DNA of 60,000 nucleotides from Adiantum capillus-veneris (taxonomy: Eukaryota > Streptophyta > Polypodiopsida > Polypodiales > Pteridaceae): positions 54,149,905-54,209,904 of the forward strand of contig CM043962.1 in assembly GCA_014529385.2 (NCBI GenBank). The letters are read 5' to 3'. Below, piece after piece: positions 21,331-31,825 of the stretch. The position numbers and the translations under genes are program-made. Below the pieces are notes generated by a model that saw only the letters and a program-made list of their open reading frames with translations, made no database searches and was not told where the DNA came from. Position 1 is the stretch's first letter. Each line of letters opens with the position of its first letter.

Positions 21331-22700
21331 GATGAGCTGTAGAGATGGAAGAATTTTTCATGGATAATGGGTACCTACTCCAAAATGGGAGAGTTTTTGT
21401 ATCGATGGATGCCAACATTTGGTGCCAAATTATTTATGAATCTCACGATAGTCCAAGTGGAGAGCACCTAGGCATAAAGAAAACTTTTGCACTTGTATGA
21501 CGACAGTTTTACCGGCCAAGCTTACACGGCTATGTTCAAGACTATTTCTTCATTGCCAAAATGTCAAGTAAATAAAGCAAAGTATCTAAAGACAAGAGAT
21601 CTCTTGCATCCATTGGAGATTCTTGATGGTAAATGGGAAAATATCTGTATGAATCTTATTGTTGGTTTACCAACCACTGTATGAGGTCATGACTTGGTAT
21701 GGGTGGTCGTAGACCGATTGACTAAATTTTGCAAGTTTATTCCAATCAAATCTACAATTAAAACCTAGAGTAGCTAAGTGTTTGTGACAATCTGTACAAA
21801 ATGTATGGGTTTCCAAGTAAGTGATAGTGACCCAAGTTTTAACAATCATTTTTAGAGGGCTGTGTTTAAATGATTGGGTACACAACTTAACATAAGTACT
21901 ACAAGTCATCTTGAAAGGGATGATCAGACAACATGGGTCAACAAGTGCTAGAAGATATGCTACGAGGATACGTTATCACGAAGCAATTGGATTGGGAGGA
22001 TTATCTCCCTATTCTTGAATTTTCTTACAATAGTGCTAAGCATGTGACAATTGGTTTTAGTCCTTTCATGCTTATGTATGGTTTTCAACCTAGGTTACCA
22101 TTTACAGTGGGGTTGAAACTGAAAAGCTTCAATAGGTCAAGGATTTCCTCCAAAACCACATGGAAATGTTGAGACTCTCTCGTCAAATGTTCAACAAGTA
22201 GAGGATCCGTATAAAAAGTATGGTGACGAGAAACATCGACAAGTTATCTGCATGAAAGGGGAAGAGGTATTTTTGCATGTGCCAAAACATTCAAAAAATT
22301 TGAAGATTGGGCCAACACCTAAATTATTACGAGGTATTGTGGACCTTTTAAGATACTCAAGCAAGTTGGTGATATGCCCTACAAACTCTCATTACATATA
22401 CACTCTTGCATTCATTCGATATTCCATGTAAGTCATTTACGTAAATGTTTACATAAGGATGACAATGTTATCAATCAGTAGATTTTGGCTGATTTCATTG
22501 AGCCTCCTACTCAGCCGCACGAGCCTGAGCATAATCTCGATTACCATGATCTACATACACGTCAACATGTATGTTGACAAGCCTTAGTTAAGTGGAAGAT
22601 AGACGTGAAGAAGGTGCCACTTGGGAAAACATTAGTGTTCTTAAGAAGAAACTTCCCACTTTTGTTTTCAAGGATGAAAACATTTCTTCAAGGGGGGAGT
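21331..22700 (+). pseudogene. Chromovirus (Ty3/gypsy) integrase and chromodomain remnant
   Basis: Segments in order: an H2C2 zinc region with GYLLQNGRVFV, H-D-S-P and G-E-H-L-G-I-K-K-T (about 21365-21490); the linker and first integrase-core segment K-W-E-N-I-C-M-N-L-I-V-G-L-P-T-T and V-W-V-V-V-D-R-L-T-K (about 21625-21730; family members have D where N stands in M-N-L); W-E-D-Y-L-P-I-L-E-F-S-Y-N-S-A-K-H near 22000; G-F-S-P-F-M-L-M-Y-G; then G-P-F-K-I-L-K-Q-V-G and F-H-V-S-H-L-R-K-C-L, followed by a decayed chromodomain-like segment A-L-V-K-W-K near 22585 and an end GGGGGGAGTAATGTC like many chromovirus 3' ends. Stops and frameshifts are numerous. RT and RNase H are not recognised upstream. 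Confidence 0.8.
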
Positions 22701-22849
22701 AATGTCAAGCCAAGGTCACATGCCACGACTTGGTCTGAGCACAGCTTGGGGGTGTCTACTATAAGAGGCTACATCTAGGTGGAACGTTGACATTCAGATC
22801 TCCTTTGGTCTCACAGACGCACTAACCATAAAATCAATGGTGTTATTGT

Positions 22850-23050
22850 AAGAATCCTTGCACAATTTGTGGAAAAACCAATTACCCTACCAAAAAATGC
22901 TTCTTAAAAACAAACCTGCTAGACAGAAAGCACATTTTGTTGTGAAGATGAAAATGCCAACAAACCCAATGGAAGAAGCTAATCTTATTCAAGAGTCATT
23001 TTTTGTTGTTTATAGTTTTCATTTTATTTCAAATTGTTATGTCATATCCA
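22850..23050 (+). pseudogene. Possible gag zinc-knuckle fragment
   Basis: The frame from about 22853 encodes P-C-T-I-C-G-K-T-N-Y-P-T-K-K-C, which fits a CX2CX4HX4C knuckle with the His changed to Tyr, followed by a Lys-rich segment (KMKMPTNPMEEANLIQESFF in a shifted frame). This resembles the end of a copia-type gag. The fragment is short and the call tentative. Confidence 0.4.
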
Positions 23051-23358
23051 ATAAGGCATGTAAGGGGTTTAAAAATTTCTTATGCATGTGCATTAGGGAG
23101 TGTTACTGCTCATCGAGCAAACCTTTTTGAGAAAATGAAATTATGAACAAGCCTTGGTAGATAAGCGATATTGAAGGGACCTCTTTTCGTAGAAAATGTA
23201 TGAGTGAGTGTGTGCATGTGGGAAAACATATGCCCATAATAATGAACACTATTGAATGGATCTTGAGTACCTCTGCATGTCTTTGGCAAAAATGGCCAGA
23301 AGTAATGAGTCCCTTTTTTTGGAGCAAGAATGGCAAGGGAGGCAGAGGATGGGGTGGG

Positions 23359-23472
23359 GATAGGGCTTTTCTATAAACACGAACAAGTAGTTGAGGGATA
23401 GGGCTCATCTATAAACACGACACGTAGTTGAGGGATAGGGCTCATCTATAAACACGAACAGGTAGTTGAGGG
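23359..23472. repeat. 37-38-bp tandem repeat, 3 copies
   Basis: The unit ATAGGGCTCATCTATAAACA followed by CGAACAGGTAGTTGAGGG occurs three times with small differences (CTTTTCT for CTCATCT in the first copy, CGACACG for CGAACAG in the second). Confidence 0.9.
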
Positions 23473-23538
23473 ATCGATTGTTACAGGGAAATCTACAAGC
23501 CATGAGAGATCCTGGGTATAGAATCTCCTCACCAAATA

Positions 23539-23541
<3 letters not shown>

Positions 23542-23573
<32 letters not shown>
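23542..23573. repeat. Poly-G tract (32 nt)
   Basis: An unbroken run of about 32 G precedes CAAGAG. A C-run followed by a G-run (18 C, 6 G) lies at 23909-23932. Exact lengths of such runs are unreliable in assemblies. Confidence 0.9.
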
Positions 23574-23575
<2 letters not shown>

Positions 23576-24094
23576 AGAGATTTAGTCGTCTATAAATGCA
23601 TGATTTTCAATAAATTTCAATTGGCGATTTGTTTAGCTAGGTTGAGTGGGAGAGAAGAGGCCGAGGGTTCAAACCCGTGACATCAACAGTTGTGGTGGAT
23701 TCTCTTTTGTTTCTCAATCCATGTGACACGTGTCTCAATGGTGAGCCATCGATCCCTTTACTTGCTCGTCTCACTTTTAGTCGCAATGGGGGAGGGAGGG
23801 GGAGACAAAGATTATTGATATAGCAAGCCAATGGGAAAATGATGGGAAAGTTGCATGTGTGTATGCATCTCTATGTTTATGGTTGTCTTTGTACATCAAC
23901 CCCTTAATCCCCCCCCCCCCCCCCCCGGGGGGACATGCGGGTCTCCTTTTAACTTGTAACTCGCATGTTTTGCTTTTGATGCCTGGGTTTGTCTTTTGCG
24001 TCACAAGAATGTGCAAAAGCCATGAAAAATGTGTGCATGTGCATGTATGTGTAGTGGTGTGTGATTTTGTGAGTATTTTCATGTGTTGCATGTG

Positions 24095-24130
<36 letters not shown>

Positions 24131-24191
24131 TGTGTGTGGGTGGGTGGGTGGGGTCATTGCTTGTCTGTGTGTGCGCGCACATGCATGCATG
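23574..24191. other. Low-complexity sequence left of the gypsy element
   Basis: It holds the C/G run at 23909-23932, a (GT)n tract at about 24101-24140 with GGGTGGGTGGGTGG after it, and alternating purine/pyrimidine TGCGCGCACATGCATGCATG just before the LTR. His-Thr repeat frames here are microsatellite artefacts. Confidence 0.7.
24187..24191 (+). repeat. Target-site duplication of the gypsy element (GCATG), left
   Basis: GCATG abuts the LTR start at 24192 and recurs exactly at 34364-34368 after the other LTR. Confidence 0.9.
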
Positions 24192-25705
24192 TGATAGCGG
24201 GAAAAAGAGTAGTGCAATCGGGTGGCCTCTGTACTCGTGCACACTCCACAAACCACGCCTCATGCAAACAAGCAAAGAACAAAACAAAGGGGGAACCACC
24301 CTAAATTAAGAGGTTTAGGGACCTCACACATAGTGCACATAGGCAAGTGAGACTTCTGGCATTATGATGGCATCAAAACATATGGCAAAACACATAGAAA
24401 CGAAGCTTAGGGACCTTATGTAGCATATATATACACAAGTCATCAGCTTAACAATACAACGGCATCTGATCATACATAACAAGGATATAGAGAAGCAAGC
24501 CAAGGATGGCATAATCCCTTGTCAAAAACAATCAACCCAGCAAGTAGGTATGATCCTACTAGCAACACATCAATACCTTAGAGAATGATGGCGAGGATGG
24601 TGGCCATGGAGCATGAGAGAAGACTCCTTATTTAGGTTTTAGGGCTAGTAATGTAGCATACTAGAGGGAGAGAGAGAGAGGGAGAGAGAGTAGAGCTCCA
24701 CCCATAGCTCCTCGTTGTGAGCAATGTCGTCATAGCTTCATTGCTTGGTGAAGTGGGTGAAGTTGGTTTTGAATGAGAGAAGGCCTCCTTATATAGGTTT
24801 CTGAGAGGGTTTAGGATTAGGGATAAACATGCTTAAATCCGCTGATTGGGGTTACTTTTTGCTTAAGGTGGTCAACAGATCGAGGTCACCTGATATGTCA
24901 CCATCAAGATATTCTCTAGAGTGATGTGAGAGGAGAGGGTAAATGCTGATTTTTCTGATTGTGACACATGGGGATAAGGCCTTGACCAGCATTTAAGAGC
25001 AGGTAAGGTGGCTGTTGAAACTAGAGGTTCTGCACATGTCAGGGGGGGGACCTGCTGGGTCCTCCTGAATATCAAATTCTCAAAAAATCCTCAACCGTGG
25101 CTTCTTTTGACATGTGTTCTTTGAAAAAATCAGCATGTCTCTTTTCAACTCAAAAGTCTTTATCCCTGTTGACTCACCTTTACCATAAGATTTTCCCCTT
25201 TTCTCCTCCTGTAATTGCATTGTTGATGCCCAATCACTGCTTCTAGTAACAGTAAACTGTTACCTACCAAATACGTATGGTGCAGTAAAAAATATTTACC
25301 ATGGGTAAAAAAAAGTTACTGTAGGTAAAAAGTGATTTGTATTTACCATGTAGGTGAAAAATATTTACTGTAGGTAAAAGATATTTACTGTGGTAAAAAA
25401 TATGTACTGTCGGTAAAAAAGTGAAAACGGAGTATGCGGTGCTGTGAGTCCACACGAACATCCTTGTGTAAATTTCACTAGAAATTCACACCTAGAATGG
25501 GCTATTCTGTAAGATATAGGTTGTAGGCATGCATAAGAGCTCATTCCCACATATCTTCTGTCCATGGCACTTTTTACTCTTTGGTGCTTGTGAAGTAGAT
25601 TTTTCTTCTCTTTCGAGATCCCTTGGACTAGAGTATCCTCATCTCCCCAACAACTGACTGTGCCTTTATTGCATCTTCAGAAGGGGTCCTAAAAACCATG
25701 CATCA
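24192..25705 (-). repeat. Gypsy 3' LTR
   Basis: A 1514-bp repeat with plus-strand ends TGATAGCGGG and CCATGCATCA. It holds a GA tract (24665-24690) and a run of GGTAAAAA/TATTTACTGT repeats (25275-25425). On the minus strand CCTATATAAGG (near 24790) is a TATA candidate. Its partner is 32867-34363. Confidence 0.95.
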
Positions 25706-25722
25706 TATAACCCTCCCCCTTA
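25706..25722 (-). other. Gypsy polypurine tract
   Basis: On the minus strand this reads AAGGGGGAGGGTTATA, ending at the 3' LTR. Confidence 0.8.
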
Positions 25723-25954
25723 AGCTAGAGGTATTTGATGCCTCTAGCTGTAGGTTGTGCTACAATAGGGTTCTCTTGAATACTTACCCACCTGGTACCA
25801 ATTGAATTTGCCATGTTACTGCTTTCTTGGCTGATGCACCCTGTTTAGTCCTTTCTGATGAATAATTGTATCCATCCATGACTAACAACTGGTCTCCTAG
25901 ACCCTTGAAAGCCATACCCCATCCATTGTCAATATCCGCTTTCACTGGTAGCAT

Positions 25955-26036
25955 TCTCTTTTTTTCTTTTTTTCTTCTCTTTTTTTCCTTTTTTTTTCTT
26001 CTTCTTTTTCTTTGTCTTCTCTTTTTTTTTTTTTTT
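25955..26036. repeat. T-rich low-complexity tract
   Basis: TTTTTCTT-type sequence lies between the polypurine tract and integrase. The minus-strand Lys/Arg-rich frame over it (25784-26128) is an artefact. Confidence 0.85.
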
Positions 26037-26149
26037 GAAACGACTATGTACCTGATTGTTACCTTAGTTGGAGCTCGAATATGATGAGCTCTCCTCTGAA
26101 CCATCCTTAGCATTGATTTCACCAGCATATGGCTGTGAAAGACGACATT

Positions 26150-26570
26150 GGTAGGCCTTCAATCGCCAACCATTTACCGGGGTCTGATGTACCTTACCAT
26201 CTAGGTCACCTAGTTGGTAACTACCATTTGAGAACCTCTGTATCACTACAAAAGGGCCTTCCCACTTAAGCAAGAACTTACCATCCTTCCTGCGATCAAA
26301 GCGATTGTCGTATATGAGCACTACCATTTGAGAACCTCTATATCACTACAAAAGGGCCTTCCCACTTAAGCAAGAACTTACAATCCTTCATGCGATCAAA
26401 GCTGGTAGGCCTTCAATCGCCAACCATTTACCGGGGTCTGATGTACCTTACCATCTAGGTCACCTAGTTGGTAACTACCATTTGAGAACCTCTGTATCAC
26501 TACAAAAGGGCCTTCCCACTTAAGCAAGAACTTACCATCCTTCCTGCGATCAAAGCGATTGTCGTATCTG
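26150..26570 (-). repeat. 254-bp tandem duplication in the integrase C-terminus
   Basis: The segment starting GGTAGGCCTTCAATCGCC occurs at 26150 and again at 26404 (offset 254). Each copy encodes the same integrase end (minus strand, containing RYDNRFDRRKDGKFLLKWEG or its I-Y-D-N variant). A partial third copy (about 26317-26403) lies between them and ends abruptly, as expected from unequal or slipped duplication. Confidence 0.92.
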
Positions 26571-27244
26571 AGCACTAAAGAACCTTCCTTGATACCTTTC
26601 TTGACAAGGTTGCGATCGAACTTCTTTCGTTTCTTCTCTGCCTGGGCTGCATAGTACTTCACTGCTCACTCTCGATCTAGCCCTAACCTCTCCAAATCGA
26701 TGATTCTTCCTTACACCTGCTTCTCTTGACTATCCTCTTGATGTGCTTTTAGAACTCGGAGGCTCGCTAGCTCCACTTCTATAGGCAATAGTGCCTCTTG
26801 CCCGTAAACCAAGTGAAAAGGTATATACCCCAAGGATGTTTTAAAAGATGTTCTGTAGGCCCAAAGTGCTGCATCTAGGTGTTTGTCCCATGCCTTAGGA
26901 TGTAAATGCACTTGCTTAGTGATGATTTTACATATAAGACCATTTACCTTTTCCACAAGACCATTGCACTGAGGGTAGTATGGTGTAGAGTGCCTGCGCT
27001 TGATTTTTAACTTGCTCATCAATTGCCCGACTAAATCAGCTCGAAATCCCAGTCCCCTATCCGAGAGAATCTCCAAAGGTGTGCCAAAACGGTAACAAAG
27101 GCATTCAAAAATGAAATCACTCACGTCCTTGGCTGTGATGCGCTTTGTGGGACGAGCTTCTGCCCATCTGGTCATGTACTCAACCCCCATAATGATGTAT
27201 CTGATTGAGTGCAAGGTAGTGGCCCTATTGCATCTATCCCCCAT
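26396..27244 (-). pseudogene. Ty3/gypsy integrase core and C-terminal domain
   Basis: The core frame at 26711-27244 carries V-E-Y-M-T-R-W-A-E-A, the second catalytic Asp in I-L-S-D-R-G-L-G-F and the catalytic Glu in N-G-L-V-E-K-V-N-G, then W-D-K-H-L-D-A-A-L-W-A-Y-R-T. The C-terminal frame (26396-26662) carries A-Q-A-E-K-K-R-K-K-F-D-R-N and KWEGPFVVIQRFSNGSYQL. A stop near 26710 separates the two. The first catalytic Asp (W-G-I-D-A-I-G-P-L) lies upstream in another frame, so a frameshift near 27210 splits the integrase. Confidence 0.9.
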
Positions 27245-29058
27245 TTTTCAAATGGCCCATAGGTTTTGATTGGATGCTGATTTTCATGGGTAAGACGCCT
27301 TGGTCCAGCTTTTTGGCAAACCTCACATGTGCGGCACCAATGTTGTACATCTCGATGGAGGCTTGGCCACGTGAACCCTGCTTGTAAAATCTTTCTGCTA
27401 GTAATCTCTTGTGCAAAGTGGCCACCACACACACCTTCATGACAACTAAACAAAATATCCTTTATCTCTTGGGATGCAGGAACTCTCCTTAAGACAGCAT
27501 CTTTCCCTCTACAATACAAGTCCTCATTCACTAAGCTATAGCTGGTAGCCTTTTTTTCCAACCACCTACGTTCACTTTTACTCATACCAGAGGGTGCTTC
27601 ACAATGCTCAAGAAAGTAAAGTAAATCATGCAGCTCCTCCTTTCCCTGGTATAAAGGACTTTTCACAAGGATAGCACCTACTATGAGAGTTTGTAGTTCT
27701 TCACCTGCTAAGGCATCTGCTTCTCGATTTTGATCTCTAGGTACAAAGTGCACTTGAACTTCTTTAAAACCCTTCAACAAGGCCTTTGCTTCCCTCATCT
27801 TAACAAAAAATTTGTCATTTTTATAGGCCCATACACCAACCATTTGCTTAACAATCAACATGGATTCACCAAAAACATTTAGCTTTGTGATGCCCTGAGA
27901 AAGACAACATTGCAACCCTAAAACAAGGGCATGGTACTCAGCCTCATTGTTAGAATGAACCTCTTTTAGATGAAACCCTTTTGCAAAGATCTTCTCCTTC
28001 TCTGGACCTAATATTACTATGCCTGCTGATGCCTTGTCTTTGGTCCTCTTGTAAGCCCCATCAAAATATAGACTGTGTGCTCCCAGTAGAACTTCAGGCT
28101 CCGGGATAGGCGGTACCTTACTAGGTGCCTCTTTCTTGGCCTTCTCATAACACCTTTGTGTGAGGACATCTGCCAAACAAGCACGGGTGGAATCCTCTAC
28201 TTGTAGTGTGTAGTCAAACTCTTGAAGCTGCACCACCCACTTTGCTATTCTTTGAGACAATTCCATGTGTTGTAGGGCATATGGAAAAACCTCCTCAGTT
28301 GTGATCACCACAAATTGTCTCGGAAGTAAGTAAGCCCGAAACTTCTCCACTGCAAACTTAAGAGTTAGCACCAATTGCTCAGTTGCGCTGAAACCCTTTT
28401 CAGCAGCTGTCATCACTCTACTAGAGAAGTATACTGGTCTCATGAGAGATGTCTTTGGGTCTTTTTGCATCAAGACAGCTCCTAGAGCTTCTGGACCTAC
28501 ACTAGGATTTACATAGAATAATTCACCCCATGTGGGTTGTAGGATGACAGGCAATGAGCTCAAAATGGTTTTAACTTCTTGAAAGCACCTTTCACCCTCC
28601 TCACTCCATGTCAATGTAGTGTGTTTAGTGAGCTGCTGCAAAGGATAGATTGCCTGAGAAAGGAGATGTATGAATCGTCCCATGTAGCGAACCTTTTGAA
28701 TGAAGGAGACTAGTTGCTTCACGTTTGAAGGAGTAGGTAAAGCTAACAATGTCTTTACCTTTTCAGGGTCAGCCTCAATACCATCTTGAGACACAACATG
28801 GCCTAGTAGAGTGACCTTGCTCTCACCTATGTGGCACTTGTCTTTATTCAATTGCCCACCCAATTGGGCCAGACGGGTGAAACCTTCATCAACCTTGGAC
28901 AGATGCACTTCCCTAGAGCTGTAAATGAAAAAATCATCAATGAAGACTCGTATGGACTTACCAAAGTAAGGTTGAAACACCAAGTTCATAAACCTCTGGA
29001 AAGTAGTTGGGGCATTAGTTAAACCAAAAGGCATAACTCTATAAGCAAAACACCCCAA
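27172..29058 (-). pseudogene. Ty3/gypsy RT C-terminal half, RNase H and integrase zinc domain
   Basis: A 628-codon frame. It starts inside RT with Y-R-V-M-P-F-G-L-T-N-A-P and the catalytic box V-F-I-D-D-F-F-I-Y-S. The connection/RNase H domain follows, with E-A-L-G-A-V-L-M-Q and Y-F-S-S-R-V-M (a Pro-Ser replaces the usual first Asp block). Then comes a second, archaeal-type RNase H (L-Y-F-D-G-A-Y, E-A-E-Y-H-A-L, H-V-P-R-D-Q-N-R-E-A-D-A-L-A). The end is an H2C2 zinc domain (C-H-E-G-V-C-G-G-H-F...C-R-T-C-E-V-C-Q-K) and the first integrase Asp. The upstream RT half is in another frame. Confidence 0.92.
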
Positions 29059-30614
29059 GGTGTTATGAAGGTAGTCTTTCTTTGGTCTTCATCTGCAATT
29101 CTGATTTGGAAGTAGCCTGAGTACCCATCACACACTGTGTACCTTTCATGACCAGCCACTTCATTTAGTATTTCATCTTGAAAAGGCAAAGGAAAATGGT
29201 CCATTTTCGTGGCTGCGTTTAGAGGCTTGTAATCCACACATACCCTCCACTTCCCATTTTTCTTTGGTGCTATCACAACTGGAGACACCCACTCAGAATC
29301 TTCCACTGGGTAGATAAATCCTGCCTTGAGTAATCTTTTTACTTCTTTTAAGAGTGCATCTTGTTGCACTAGCCCTAATCTCCTTAGCCTTTGCACCACT
29401 GATTTGGCACCTTCCTTTAATTGGATATGGTGTTGGGTTACCGTCACTCCTTTAATGTGCTCGTAATCAATTATAAAGAGGCCAGCATGCTTCTTTAGTA
29501 CCTGCAAATAGGGTTCTCTCTCTTCTTCTAGTAGGTCCTTAGCTAGCATCTCCTCTAAGCATGTGGCTTCTTCCTTGTTTAGAGAGTCTTGACCACCTTC
29601 TCCTTCTGGGTTTCGCAGTAGTATACCCATGACTTCCAAAGAGCTAGCATCCTCCTCAGATGAAGAGCAGCTGCTTGTGCTCCATTCATCCATAGAAGTC
29701 TCCATCTCTAGGTCTTGTTGTCTACCCTGCTTCATGTCATACACAATTTTTTGTTGCTTGCCACCTACCTTATGATTTGGTCGCAACTCAAGGGAACCTG
29801 TCTCCCAATCTTGCCTAGCTTTCATAGCCATAAGCCAAGGTCTTCCAAGGATTAGCGGATAGCCCTCCCCCTTAGTTGGGATCACATAAGCATCAATTGA
29901 GATTGCAACACCAAAAGCTGAAACCTTCACTCCATTAACCTTTCCCACACAAGCCACCCTTACATTATTTGCCATCTTAGCTTGTAAGAAAGTTTGCTCG
30001 TTTACTTCCAAACCCAACCTGTGCATTAATTTCTCTGTCATAACACAAATCTCAGCTCCACCATCTACGTACACATTGGAGACTCGCTGACTCTTAATCT
30101 CTGCATCAATGACTGGCACGATATCCTTCATGCCTCTTGCACTAATAGACCCAGCTGACTTTGCCTTAGCCCTCCTGGTGCTGACCATCTTAGACCAGGT
30201 TCTACGCATCTTTGGGGAAAGGTGGAGGAGTTGCTGCGATGAAATCTTTGGTCCTTGCTTACTCACATCTGCTACCAGGTCGTAAGGTATGGATCCTACC
30301 CCAAGTGGAAAGTCTTCTACTCCTATGTGCCTCCTTGACCTACTCTTCCTTTTCTTGTCTCCTATCACTTGGGAGGAACCCTCATTCCCTTTATCCGACT
30401 CTGAAGCTTCTATTTCATCAGTTCTTTGTCTCCTAACTCTCTTTATTGGCATGGCAACATCTTCCTCCATTTTTTCTTTCCCTTTATCCTTACCATTGTC
30501 AAGACTTATGACAGAGACAGCCCTGTCCTCCCCTCCCGATGGTAGTGGAGGGATCTCTGCTGGTGCTTGTGGTGGTGGAGGAGGGGGTCTCAATATTTGG
30601 ATTGGTGGAGCCAC
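29019..30614 (-). pseudogene. Ty3/gypsy protease and RT N-terminal half
   Basis: A 531-codon frame. After a Pro-rich and basic region comes a retropepsin of the D-G-G type (V-Y-V-D-G-G-A-E-I-C-V-M, about residue 185) with I-L-G-R-P-W-L about 60 residues later, then the RT fingers and palm (SPVVIAPKKNGKWRVCVDYK, D-H-F-P-L-P-F, Y-S-G-Y-F-Q-I-R-I, T-T-F-I-T-P-W-G). The frame then shifts by about one base near 29045 and runs out, while the true continuation is the frame ending at 29058. It is in the same frame as gag, with a single TGA between. Confidence 0.92.
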
Positions 30615-30704
30615 GTGTGCATTTTGTCCATTTAGTGGCCTAGCTCGAGGAGGAGTGACTTGCTGGCGAGGAGGCCGTCTTTGATTACCATTTCCTTGAT
30701 AGCG

Positions 30705-31508
30705 TCATGGATGGGGGCAATAATACATGCCGTGACCTACCTCTCCACAGTTGTAGCAAATGTACTCACATGCTTGCCTTTGTCCTTCTTGTCTATTTCG
30801 TTCATTTCCTGGCTGGGGAGCCCTTACACCTTGAACCAGATTGATGGACAGGCTCTCTAGTTGATTGGTGATTTGTTGAAGTAATTCTTGATGAGAGGAC
30901 TCTTGGTCTGTTGCTCCTGTCCCTGCTACTACCCTTGCCGTAGGTTGAGCTAGCGGTGGAGACTCCATTCCCCCTTGTAGTTGAGCTTGGAATTTTAACT
31001 TCCTATCCTTCTCCCTTGCATAAGTCATAGCTTTATCAAAGGTATCTGGGAATTTACCTTTTACCTTTTCTCGAAGGATGGGATAAAGCCCTGCCAGGAA
31101 ACAGTCCTTCTTTAGGCATTCTGGCGCCCTTTCTCCTTCACCTAGTGATGCACACCATTTCTCCCACAGGTTGGAAAACTTTCCTTCATAGCTTCTATAG
31201 TCATTGGGTGATGTTTGGCATAGCTCTAAGAGCTGTCTCCATATCTCCTCTGGAGGCTCATGGCGGCGAAATTCTTCGATGAAGGCCATCTTTAAGGACT
31301 CCCAGTCTCTTCTTTCTTCAGGTGCCAAAGTTTGATACCATAATTTTGCACCTTCCCTCAAGACCAAAGGAAAGGCCCTTAACTTAGTAGCTTCGTCATC
31401 CCTTCCCGATACCAGAAAGTCCATTTCCAAATTATCCAAAAAGTCTGGAGCAACCTCCCCAGGCTTACCATAAAAATTAGGGAAGGCCATAAGTGAGAGA
31501 GTAAACAA
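30705..31508 (-). CDS. Ty3/gypsy gag
   Basis: A 267-codon frame. A better start may be the internal Met of MAFPNFYGKPGE, six residues in. A retrotransposon gag domain covers roughly residues 10-150 (F-L-D-N-L-E, A-K-L-W-Y-Q-T-L, W-E-S-L-K-M-A-F-I-E-E-F). A CCHC knuckle near the C-terminus (CYNCGEVGHGMYYC) fits CX2CX4HX4C. The frame ends in TGA three residues after the knuckle, but the downstream codons stay open in the same frame into protease, so gag and pol are separated by just this stop. Confidence 0.9.
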   Translation of the reverse strand: MFTLSLMAFPNFYGKPGEVAPDFLDNLEMDFLVSGRDDEATKLRAFPLVLREGAKLWYQTLAPEERRDWESLKMAFIEEFRRHEPPEEIWRQLLELCQTSPNDYRSYEGKFSNLWEKWCASLGEGERAPECLKKDCFLAGLYPILREKVKGKFPDTFDKAMTYAREKDRKLKFQAQLQGGMESPPLAQPTARVVAGTGATDQESSHQELLQQITNQLESLSINLVQGVRAPQPGNERNRQEGQRQACEYICYNCGEVGHGMYYCPHP

Positions 31509-31825
31509 TTACACAAACAGCTCCAATTTATTTTAAAATAGAGTATGGTAATTACAATTTGGAGCTTTAGCACAACTTAGCTCAAAATAGGATGAAGATC
31601 GACACATCAAAGGAATGGTAATAGTCTAGTAAGGGTAGAATGACAGGATGAGGAGAGCGCAAGATTTCCCCAAGTCTCTCGGCTCCAAACAACAGGGCTA
31701 TTCTTTGCTGATAAAAGATTTTTCTATCAATACAAATATTCACACGGATATGACGCACAAAATGGAAAGGAAACATGCGGGGATCATCATTCTCATTATT
31801 GGCATCCATACTTACACACAAGAGC
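31509..31825. other. Spacer between extra ORF and gag
   Basis: It contains short frames on both strands (for example 31582-31821 minus and 31648-31857 plus) without recognisable motifs. Part may be leader for gag. Confidence 0.5.

Noticed and set aside
23777-24304. Three overlapping frames on both strands around the (GT)n tract
   Set aside because: Microsatellite-derived His-Thr or Cys-Val repeats crossing the LTR boundary.
25784-26128. Lys/Arg-rich 114-codon minus-strand frame
   Set aside because: Produced by the T-rich tract in the gypsy 3' untranslated part. No conserved residues.
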